DNA of 64,000 nt. It comes from Bidens hawaiensis (lineage: Eukaryota; Streptophyta; Magnoliopsida; Asterales; Asteraceae). The translations under genes and the position numbers were made by a program. Shown piece after piece: positions 38,909-48,262 of the stretch. How positions within the stretch are numbered: position 1 is the first letter of the stretch; each line of letters begins with the position of its first letter. The notes under the pieces are model-generated. The model was not told the origin of the DNA, searched no databases, and saw only the letters and a list, made by a program, of their open reading frames with translations. The stretch covers positions 62,001 to 126,000 of the forward strand of contig JAIQDT010000670.1 of NCBI GenBank assembly GCA_021521415.1, written 5' to 3'.

Positions 38909-39390
38909 CTACAAATTTAGAAAAAAAGAAATTAATTCGCGTACATCCTCGTCATAGAGAGTTGTGTGATGATTATATTCTTTATCCATGATAAGATTCA
39001 CTTAACAACAAAATAAACAATGCATTTGTGGTATCTAGAATTCAATATATAGAGTCATAGCCACTACCATAGTAGTTAAAACTCCACTTCCCAACTTTGT
39101 AGGAGACAGTGGACATGTTGTGTGAGAAGAACCGTTGAAAATCAAAACTAAAACTGTAATGTGGTTGCATGCATAATGAAAGCTTAAAATTTTATATAAC
39201 TATGTTAAGTAGTGGGTGGTTACCCATGTAAATGGGTTAGTGGGGTAGTTAGTATGTGATGAAAGATAACCGTTTTTAATCCATCCTTGTCGAACGGCCT
39301 ATATTCAATCTTGGATCTTATCGGACGGCCAGCATTAGTTTCCACTCTTCAGTAACCTATTATTATAATTACTTTTATTATTTTCATTTT

Positions 39391-39398
<8 letters not shown>

Positions 39399-39421
<23 letters not shown>
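39399..39421. repeat. (AT)n microsatellite
   Basis: Uninterrupted TA/AT run of about 23 bp. Confidence 0.8.
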
Positions 39422-39644
39422 CGTGTGTTGGTTAACAAAAAAAGACATTTAATATATTCTAGTTTTTAGTATTCAAGTATCTACACTATTTTAATTTTTA
39501 ACTACCTAACTTACCTCACAAAACCATTTCTATAAAATGAATAAGTACAGAACTTAGGATTATTCACCACTACACCGGCATAGAATAGAACCACATGTTA
39601 GACATTTTTAGCGATGTATTTATCCGCCAGCTAATAAAAAGAAA

Positions 39645-39697
39645 TGCACCAGCCGGGAATCGAACCCAGGTTTGTATTGTGTCAGCCTCCCCCTACA
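39645..39697 (-). pseudogene. tRNA-Gly 3'-half fragment
   Basis: Read on the minus strand, this ends GGGTTCGATTCCCGGCTGG followed by TGCA, which is the T-arm, acceptor strand and discriminator of a plant tRNA-Gly(GCC). Upstream of it the anticodon-arm side is degraded and the 5' half with the matching GCACCAG strand is missing. A functional tRNA is therefore ruled out. It could be a pseudogene or the leftover of a tRNA-derived SINE. Confidence 0.6.
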
Positions 39698-39699
39698 TA

Positions 39700-40412
39700 A
39701 TTTTGTTATTTTTATTGCCCTTTGACATGCAGGATCAAATAAAAAAAGCTATCTAAAACAGCAAGTAGAAAAGGTATATAAATCTATGCTCAAAGTAAAA
39801 AAATTAGAATAATAATAAGCTTAAAGTTAAATAGTAGTAGTATTTGTAAACTATAAATCTCACTCACACTCCTTTATGGGGAGACAACTGGTTGGTTTAA
39901 TGTCAATAAAGTGAAAAAAAAAAAAAAACACTTATGGTTACCAACTCCAACTCCCAAAAGTAGTATCTTTTCTTATTTTCAAACACTTGAATAATGAAAT
40001 ACATGCTGATTCCCTCCACAGTTGCTTTAATGTTCAACAAAAGTATTCATTTGCAGACTAACAAACAAAACAAATAAATAAATAAATAAAAGTCCTTGTC
40101 TAATTAAACTTACAAGTTTCTTAGTGCAGTTGTATCCACCATTAACAATTATATCCACTGAGATGTTCCAGCATTAGTTTTGATTTAATGAAATTGGTGG
40201 GGGGCCATCATCACTTACTTAACTTGTTGGATAGGCCAATGCCTCCATTCATTGTCAATGGGGAGAGAAAAATAAGACCTTTGTTCTAGAAATCTTTACT
40301 TAATTTAGCAAGGGGCATTAAATGTCACAACCACCTTCCTTCACATGTAAGGACTTTGAACAAATTGAGACATATATACTTACAAATGGGAATGATTATC
40401 TATCTGTTAAAG
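39700..40412. other. Upstream region of the HIPL gene
   Basis: A+T-rich DNA with an A15 run near 39,915 and an AAATAAAT repeat near 40,075. It presumably holds the promoter of the HIPL gene, but no convincing TATA box at the right distance was found. Confidence 0.4.
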
Positions 40413-40520
40413 ATGGAAGGTGGTTTTATTCCCTTGCTATGTCTTTTACTACTCATCATGTATCCTTACCCTTGTTCCTCACTACCCATGTGCACCAGCT
40501 TAAGTAAGTCTCTCTCTTTT

Positions 40521-40557
<37 letters not shown>

Positions 40558-41802
40558 GCACACACGTACGTACTGCATTTATGAATGAATATGATGATGA
40601 CTGTGTAAACATGAAAATGAAAATGAAAAGGGGCACCTGTGATGGCAAAGGAAGCTCTGTCATTTTGTCCGTACAAGGGGAGGGTGTGTTGTGACTCAGC
40701 CAAAGACTCACAGCTGCAGATGCAGTTTGAAGCTATGAACATCTCTCTTACTAATCCTAACTGTGCTTCTCTTATCAAATCCATACTATGTGCTGTAAGT
40801 TATCACTAAACCAAAATTTATGTCTGACACCAAACAAACACTGATTTCACCAGTCAGTAAGTTTTTGTTATATTTTTCAGACATGTGATCAGTTCTCGGC
40901 AAACCTGTTCAAAGTCGAATCACAGATTCGTTCAGTTCCACTTCTTTGTGACTACTCATCTGCAACTAGTTTCTGTACACATGTATGGGACACATGCCAA
41001 AACGTCTCCATAAGAAATTCCCCCTTTGCCCCTTCACTACAAGGCGAAGGCGCTGCTGGATTGCCACAAAACACCTCATCTAAGCTCACAGATCTCTGGC
41101 AATCAAGAACCGACTTCTGCACTGCCTTTGGTGGCAGATCAGATGATGTGTACTGTTTCAATGGGAGACCGCTCCAGCTTAACTCAACCCGAGCCTCCTC
41201 GGTCCCTCCAAAAGGCCTATGTCTTGAAAGGCTTGGAGATAAAGGGTACATCAACATGGCTGCTCATCCAGACGGCTCAGACCGTGCCTTCTTCTCAGAC
41301 CTGCCAGGAAAAATATGGCTAGCAGCCATTCCTAAACACGCTTCGGGACAACCATTGGGAATAGATGAATCTGCCCCTTTTGTAGATTTAACAGACCAAG
41401 TTAAATATGATACCGTGTTTGGGTTGATGGGGATTGCATTTCATCCAAACTTCACCCAAAACGGCCGTTTCTTTGCTTCCTTCAACTGCGACAAAGAAAA
41501 GTTGTCCACCTGTTCAGGGAGGTGTGGTTGTAACTCAGATGTTGGTTGTGACCCTTCAAAAATAGGTGCTTCTGGTGGAGCAGACCACCCATGCCAGTAT
41601 CATAACGTTGTCGCAGAGTACACTGTTAATGGAACATCATCAGAGCCTGCAAAGGTATTGAAACTAACAAAAACTCATACTGTTGTTATATATCTAGAAC
41701 ATATACTACTAATATGTTTGTAGGCAACAAAAGGGAAACCTACAGAGGTGAGGAGGATACTAACATTAGGGCTTCCGTTTACAAACAATCATGGTGGTCA
41801 GA

Positions 41803-41865
41803 TCCTTCCATTTTTATTCCGATTTCCGTTCTTGAAGTAACCTCTGTTTGATTTCACAGTTGTAT
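41803..41865 (+). other. 63-bp patch identical to retrotransposon leader sequence
   Basis: These 63 bases are identical to 43,721-43,783, the 5' leader and first base triplet of the antisense gene in the retrotransposon 1.9 kb downstream, in the same orientation. In the HIPL gene they stand where the family has about seven residues between GGQIL and LYIMLGDGG. The outer edges (TCCTT and TTGTAT) would be native HIPL codons, so about 52 bp is foreign. In the main frame the patch brings a TAA at 41,838-41,840. It also carries a good acceptor (TTTCACAG). A donor-like GAG|GTGAGG at 41,748 would allow an in-frame cryptic splice to 41,860. Confidence 0.9.
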
Positions 41866-42186
41866 ATAATGTTGGGAGATGGTGGTGGCAAAAATGGTCC
41901 TTTCAGGTTAGCTCAAAAGAAGAAGTCTTTGCTTGGAAAGATCATAAGGGTGGACGTCGATACCATACCTAGTAAGTATTTGGTTTTACTCATTAGTGCG
42001 TGCTAGATTTGCCTGCCTTTTAAATAACAGTGTGCGTTGATAATTTCAGAAGAAACAGATGATCTGAATCTATGGGGAAATTATTCAATACCGCGTGACA
42101 ATCCTTACTCGGAAGATAAAGGATTGTTGCCTGAAATATGGGCCCTGGGACTCAGAAATCCTTGGCGGTGTAGCTTTGATTCTGAG

Positions 42187-42191
42187 AGGCC
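42187..42191. repeat. Target-site duplication, left copy
   Basis: AGGCC immediately before the left LTR, part of the HIPL codons for Glu-Arg-Pro. Confidence 0.93.
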
Positions 42192-43207
42192 TGAAGAAAC
42201 GTGGATCGGCTCACTGGTAGACGATCAACTTTCCTCGGGTATGAGTATGCTATTTCACCGATGGTTCTCCAGAGTATGAGTTCTTCCACCTACAAAACGA
42301 GCAGCACCGTGAACTTACCCCTCAGAAAGGGACAGAGGGGTCCTCTTTGGGGTAACCCTCCGGTGTGAGAATAAGAGATTGTAGGAGAAGATAATAATAA
42401 TCTGAGAGTGAGTAAGGAATTGGAATGTATTTTCTTGCTTACCTCCCCTTGTGGAGGTGGTGTGGTATTTATAGTGTTAGGGTTTCCAATGATTGGGCTC
42501 AGATCCCATTAGGGCCTTTTTGGCCTCCTCCTATTGCTTTGCGCCACGTGTCCTTAGGACACCTGGTGCTTTTTCATTGATTATTCTCTGACCCAGGCAT
42601 TTTACCTGACCCATGTGCAATCACGTGGTAGCACATGGGTTTTGCTGAGTTGTCCACCTTTCATTGGCAGCTGTCAACATCAGCATATTCTTATTCCTTA
42701 AAGGATACCTTCTGGAAGGTTGTCTGACGAGCACAATCAAGGTTGTCCTTATCCCGATTTGGATAAGGACGAGGTTGATTATGTGCACGTGTGATATGCG
42801 CCTATCCTGAGGATGCGCGAAGTCTTCTCTTTATTCTCACGCGCAGATGTTTCATGCGCAGATGTGATATGCGCAAGCATATGTAATATGCGCCACGCGC
42901 AGATGTGATATGCGTGAGCATATATGATGCATGAGCATGCGATATGCGCCACGCGCAGATGCGCCACGCGCAGATGTGATATGCGTGAGCATATATGGTG
43001 CGCGAGCATGTGATACGCGTGAGCATATGTGATGCGTGAGCATATATGATATGCGTGAGCATATGTGATGCGTGAGCATATGTGATATGCGCCGTGCGCA
43101 TAGGTTTTGGCTTTGTGCCTTCATGATATCTTGATTTCAAGCCTCTTGTCTATATCTTGTGGGTTGACCCGCCCCGCTCGATGTTAAGGCGGGTACATAC
43201 CTCTTCA
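42192..43207 (-). repeat. 3' LTR of the retrotransposon (left copy)
   Basis: 1,016 bp. It is longer than the other LTR by 19 bp: two single G insertions (near 42,340-42,352) and one 17-bp minisatellite unit near 43,064. It contains the same TATA motif at 42,466-42,474. Confidence 0.95.
42780..43105. repeat. Minisatellite inside the LTR
   Basis: Imperfect tandem copies of a roughly 17-bp motif, GCGTGAGCATATGTGAT, mixed with GCGCCACGCGCAGAT units. The corresponding stretch in the other LTR is 54,382-54,688 and has one unit fewer. Long open frames of repeating Ala-His-Ile-Tyr pattern on the minus strand here are a by-product of the repeat. Confidence 0.85.
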
Positions 43208-43220
43208 AGCCCCCCCAGTC
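43208..43220 (-). promoter_or_regulatory. Polypurine tract
   Basis: Read on the minus strand, CTGGGGGGGCT ends directly at the LTR. This is the expected primer for plus-strand DNA synthesis and confirms the minus orientation. Confidence 0.75.
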
Positions 43221-43442
43221 TAATGTGTGTCTTGTCTCGCGCGAGCGAGGTAAGATAGATATTAGACTTAATAGTTCTCTTTTAATAGGGTTTTGTCTTT
43301 TCCTTTTTTATTTCTCATCGTTGCGCGAAATTCTATCCTTGTGGTTGAAATGAATCGTCCATGTACGCGGTTGGTTGGTGCTGACATGCGTCAGAGATGG
43401 AGACGTGTCAGACTTTTCGTGTGCTCGAGGTGCTACAGTTGC

Positions 43443-43642
43443 CTTTCATGTCCCCTCACACAGTGTCAGGAACACGTGTCGCGCTCGTGTTGGCCTGCAC
43501 CTGCGAGTGGGGACGCGTGAACTCTGATCAGTACCTGTTTCGTTCCCTTTCATGTCCCCTCACACAGTCAGGAACACGTGTCGCGCTCGCGTTGGCCTGC
43601 ACCTGCGAGTGGGGGCGTGTGAACTCTGATCAGTACATGTTT
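43443..43642. repeat. Tandem duplication carrying G-boxes upstream of the antisense gene
   Basis: Two copies with a 104-bp period (starting 43,443 and 43,547, both CTTTCATGTCCCCTCACACA) lie just upstream of a TATA box. Each has ACACGTGT with a CACGTG core (43,473 and 43,575), a site for plant bZIP and bHLH regulators. This looks like a promoter with a duplicated control element for the gene that follows on the + strand. Confidence 0.75.
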
Positions 43643-43658
43643 CTCTCTCTCCTAGGCC

Positions 43659-43666
43659 TATAAAAG
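43659..43666 (+). promoter_or_regulatory. TATA box of the antisense gene
   Basis: TATAAAAG preceded by CTAGGCC lies 123 bp before the ATG at 43,782, followed by a pyrimidine-rich leader. It is on the strand opposite gag-pol, so the element appears to have a separate promoter for this gene. Confidence 0.65.
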
Positions 43667-43781
43667 CAAGCCTTTTGAGTTATTATTCTTCATCTTCATT
43701 GTTATTTCAGAGCTTTCCTTTCCTTCCATTTTTATTCCGATTTCCGTTCTTGAAGTAACCTCTGTTTGATTTCACAGTTGT

Positions 43782-46700
43782 ATGTCTGACAACCCAGACA
43801 CCACAATCTCCCCAAGCAAACGCCGTGTAAAATCATTAGTCATGTCCACTTTGAAGAAGACCGGCAAGGGAAAACGGGCTGCTGAGGCCTCGTCGGAGGA
43901 GGTGGGGAAGGGCAAGACAGTAAAGAGGTGGGATGAGATTCCCTGTAAATTGAGACAGTCTGATTTTGACAGTCTCATCGCCTCTCAGGGTTTTCTCCCT
44001 GAGTATGGCTGTATGCTTCCGGCGGCCGGGCAAACGGCGGCAGATCCGCCCACCGGCTATATCTCCTTATATTGCCATTTTTTCACTCACTGCAACCTTC
44101 GTCTCCCGATGACAAGGTTTATGGGTGCGCTGCTTCAATTTCATGGGATTCACATATCCCAAGTCCATCCTTTTGGACTTGTGCGCATGACTCATTTTGA
44201 GTTCATGTGCAAAGCTCAGCGCGAGGAGCCAACCCCTCGGCGCTTTCAATTTTTTTATAAGCCAAAAATCCAAGATTCTTGGTTCTCATTCGTTCCTCGC
44301 AGTCAGAAGGTCAAGTGCTGCACTGTTTCCTTCAAGAGCCTTCATGACTGGTCTGAGAAATTTTTCTATATTAAGGCTGGTGTGATTCCCATCCGCATGA
44401 CCATGCGCGCAATCACTTCTGCGCCCGCGGATGTGAATGTTCTTAAGAACCCAACTGGCGCATGGGTTAATAAGTTGACTGCTGAACCATCCCCCGCCAA
44501 GAATATTTGCGAGGAAGCGCTGGTGGGGGTTGGCATGAGCAGGAGGTGGGCCGACAGCGCGACTGAGCCTGTTATCCAAGTTGATGGATTATGTGAGTTA
44601 TTAGCTCATTGCATTAGTTCTGCGTGAATATAATTCGTTTTGCTGATATCATTTGTCTTGTTTTATGCAGTAAGCAAGGAGTACGTCCACGCCGCCTATG
44701 ATGAGCATATGGAGGGTGGCTCTGTCGCGCTGGGCGCTGGGGAAGTTGGCTTCCCCGATCGCTTCGCTGATATGTTCATCCCTGTTGATTTGGGATTTTG
44801 CTTTGACAGCGATACGCCTGGTAGGCCTTTGTACTTATGCTTATGCCTTTAGAATACCAAATTTGGTTAACATTTCTGTTGCACGTATTGTAGATGCGCT
44901 TGAGAACTATGAGCTGGAGCTCGCGGAAGAAGAGGTGGAGGAGGAAGCTGAGGTGCCACAACTCAAGCGTAAGGCTAAAGGGAAAACTGGCGCAGGGGCC
45001 AGTAAAAAACAGAAGAAAAATGATGCCCCTGTTGCTCAGGATCCTCCTGCTCAAGCGAAGGGACTTGAGAAACCAAGAGGTTTACCTCCAAGTTTTCCTT
45101 GTCTTCTTTGCCTTTAGGTGTGGGCAGTCCTCCTGTCCACACGAGGTATGGTGCCGCCACCTCCTCTCTTCGCGCGGCGGAAAAGGGAAGCGGCGCTGCG
45201 CCTGCTGTTTCCTCTTCAACAGGTATACTTTGTTTATACTTTATGGTTTTATGAGCGTGATTCCGATAGAGTTATTAATGAATCTTTGCTCACTCAAATG
45301 TTTGTAGAGCCGGAGACCTTGGTGGATCAACCTCAGGCGCAACAAGGTACTGAGGCTGCGCCGAAGGTTGCTTTGAAGTCCCCTGTTTTGCCCTCAAAAA
45401 GGGGGAAAATGGACTTCATGGCGATGTTTAACTCGCGAACGGCGGTGCGCCAAGGTATATATTGCGCTTTTATTTTCTGACTTTTTCCTTTTTAGATCAA
45501 GTCCTGAATCATTTCTCTTTGTTGGTTTTTTCATAGGCATTATAGCTGGCACACAAGCTGCTGGCGGCACTGCTGGCGCCGGCGCCAGCGCCGTTGGTTC
45601 TGCTCCTGCTCCTACAAGCACTGAATCTCCCCTCATTGGGATTGCTAAGCAGCAGGAGGCTGTTTTACGCACTGATCTCGCGGCGTCGAGACCTCCCTCA
45701 CCTCCTCCTGCGCGCAGCCCTCCTCACAAGACTGGTTTTGATTTTTCCAGGTCGCAGGAGAAAAGGCCTGTTACAGAGGAAGATGAGGAGGTCCATTTTG
45801 AAGACTCCGATGGCGGCCGCGCAAGCCCTGTAGCGCCACGAGATTTCGTGGCGCAGTCTTCTCATGGGGCTGGCGCTGACTTTTCTGCTTGCTCCCCGCA
45901 GATATAAGTTCATTTTGCTCCGCTGCGCGGACTTCCATATTAGTGTTTAGATGACTAGAACGTTGCTTTGTGTTTGCAGGAAGCCGATCACATATACCGC
46001 CCGAGATGGAATATTACTGATGATAGCTCATTTCAGTCCATGGGGGTGTGTGAAGACTTCTGGGCTCACTCCGTGCCTCCAGCTGAAAGGAGGTTTCAGG
46101 AGGAGCGCGCCCGCGTGGACTTGCTCAACGACCATCTTTTCGCTGGGTCAGCGTTCTTTGCTGCCTCCCAAGAGCTTCGCTATGATTATGTAAAGGTGCG
46201 TGATGCTCTTGCGGAGGCCAAGCAAGAGGCTAAGGTATCTGCTTGGAATCTTTCTGACGCTCGAGAGAGAGCTGAGAAACTCCAAGCAGAACTCAGCGAG
46301 AACCGAGCAAGTGCCAACGCTGCCTTCGTGAAGCGCGGGCATGAGCTGCAGGCTGCGCGGGAGAAGCTGCAGGCAGCAGAGGCGGACGCGGCCAAGTATG
46401 CGCGGTGAGTGCGCCACTTGGAGCTGGATGCAGAGGCACGTGACCAAGCGCTTGTGCAGTCTATCACTGACAAATCTTCATTAGAGAGTGAGGTTGCGCG
46501 CCTGAAGAAGGAGCTTGAGGCCGCGCAGGCAGAGAAGGATGAAGCCGTGGCGACGGCATCGTCTAGCCAAGAAGCGCTCGATGCTGTGCGAGCGGAAAGG
46601 AAAGAGGCCTTGGCGGCAGCAGCGTCCGACAGAGAGGAGCTGAAACAGACCAAGGAAACTGTTGAGTTGTTAAACTCTCAGATTCCTGCTCTTGAGACGT

Positions 46701-47347
46701 CTGTTTCTTCCCTCGCGCAGGATCGCCAATGGCTAGTCTCACAGGGTATGACTCGTTGCGCTTATGCGATGAAATACTCAGACGAGTTTCAGACCCTTGT
46801 GATGGATTGCAACGCTGCCTCGCGCTTGGTGGGTCGAGCTGAAGGGTTTAAGGATGGCTGTGAATATAGCATGCTGAAGAAGAACCCATCCGACTACCCT
46901 TATCAGCTCGACGTTGTCTGCGCGGACATGGCCGAGGTGGGGGAGAAGTATTTGAATACTCCCATTCCCATCCTTGAGCAGGTATTTTAACCTTAATGAG
47001 TTTACCTTGACTTATTTTCCTAGTCTTTTTGTATTCACACTTTTCCTTATGCTTTGCAGATAGCCTTGCTTGCTGATCAGCCCGATCTCGGCGCTCTAAA
47101 GAAATTACTTGACGAGTGTGAAGGGGCTGGTGGCGGCGACGATGGCACGGGCAATGCTGCCTCTGCTAGCGGCTCTGGCGTGGCCAAAGGACCCGCTCCT
47201 GACACTATTGTGATAGAAGACGACTCCATTCAAGACGAACAGCTTGACTATGGCAAGTTTGGAGATGACGAGGAGCGGGCTGCGCCAGATGCTGAGGGAG
47301 GTAATGATGAGGGCGATGAAGAGGCTGACGTCGACATAGAGATTTGA
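43782..47347 (+). CDS. Antisense gene of the retrotransposon (gypsy-type 'transposase' domain plus coiled coil)
   Basis: Eight exons on the strand opposite pol join in phase: 43,782-44,592, 44,671-44,820, 44,894-45,079, 45,118-45,222, 45,308-45,454, 45,537-45,901, 45,980-46,981 and 47,060-47,347 (1,018 codons). The first exon has a basic start and a globular domain (LYCHFFTHCNLRLPMTRF, FHGIHISQVHPFGLVRMTHF, WSEKFFYIKAG) matching the family called putative gypsy-type transposon (Pfam Transposase_28). Exons 3-6 are charged, low-complexity linkers. Exon 7 is a long Glu/Lys/Ala-rich coiled coil. The C-terminus is acidic (DEEADVDIEI). Function is unknown. Two lesions: TGA at 46,406-46,408, between AAKYAR and HLELDAEARD in the same frame, and exon 6 ending CCGCAG followed by ATATAAG where GTATAAG would be a normal donor. 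Confidence 0.85.
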
Positions 47348-48262
47348 GAAGCCCTTCATTTTTTTTTTTTTTTTGCAGTTTGTTATTTTTTTAATTTTAA
47401 AAAAAATTGCTTGTTTGATAATTAAATTTTAAATTTTTGTAAAGTAGGACATTGTTATTTTTTTTATTTATTTTTTTTTATTTGCAGTTTGTATCTCATC
47501 ATTTTGTAAATTTGTAACCTTCTATGTTTTGGAATGAAATTTTGTTTTTCCCTTATTCGCATCTTGCGCATTCCCCATTCATCTCTTTATATTGCATGTT
47601 TGCTTGTTGAATATAAGATATGCTTGCACGTTGAAATAAGAACAAGGTTGTAAGGAAATTATTTTACTTAATCCTTGTCATATTTTAAGTGATTTTGCAA
47701 TATCCTGACTATGTTGACACGTGCCTTGGCGTTTCATTATTCCTCTTTTGCGCGACGTTATCGGGCATTTATTAGAGGGAATTATGAGTTTTTTAGCATT
47801 TACGTGTCAGTATGTGTTACTCTGATATCCATTACAATTCCATGCGCGACCTCGACCTGAGACCTTAACAACTATGTTTTGGCATGTGCTTTGCCTTAGT
47901 TGTGCTTAGGTATTTTTATGGTCTAGCTGCGCAGCATGTAGGATGGATCTTGTGAGTGATTTGAGCTAAGGCTCGTATTATTGGGCTAAGGCCCTGAGCT
48001 AAGGCTCATATTATTGGGCTAAGGCCCTGACGTTTTAGAGTTAAAACTCGTTAACGCGTTTGAGCTTGAAGCTCGCGCATGTATGTTTTACTTTGTTTTA
48101 TTTTTGTTTTGATGTCAATACAATGTTGTCATATTGCTCAAAATTAATAAAGGGAAGTGTGAAACATGTATGCAAAAGGTAATAGAACACACATTAAGAG
48201 AAGATAGCGCGTATCATTATTCATAATGGCTTAAAAAGCCTTGATTACAAACTTGACAATTT
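47348..48262. other. Region between the antisense gene and pol
   Basis: Starts with T-rich runs and an AATGAAAT motif near 47,533 that could serve 3'-end formation of the antisense gene. Near 47,968-48,030 a unit of about 33 bp (GAGCTAAGGCTC, ATTATTGGGCTAAGGCCCT) is repeated twice. No coding sequence was recognised. Convergent transcripts of pol and the antisense gene would meet here. Confidence 0.5.

Noticed and set aside
38945..38989. ATG-led first exon (MDKEYNHHTTLYDED) for the unrecognised minus-strand gene
   Set aside because: It has a donor (GAT|GTACGC), but joining it to 38,908 gives the wrong phase and an immediate stop.
39645..39697. Functional tRNA-Gly gene
   Set aside because: The 5' acceptor strand and D-arm are absent and the anticodon arm is degraded.
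33800..40300. A single Helitron spanning the gene-fragment cluster
   Set aside because: The fragment content suggests it, but no convincing 5' TC end, 3' hairpin plus CTRR, or A-T insertion point was identified.
42779..43140. 76-112-codon frames rich in Ala-His-Ile-Tyr, and the same at 54,379-54,723
   Set aside because: Translation of the LTR minisatellite in three frames; it is present because the repeat lacks stops.
46409..46990. Separate coiled-coil gene starting at 46,409
   Set aside because: It starts at GTG right after a TGA, in the same frame as the preceding exon. It is the second half of exon 7 of the antisense gene.
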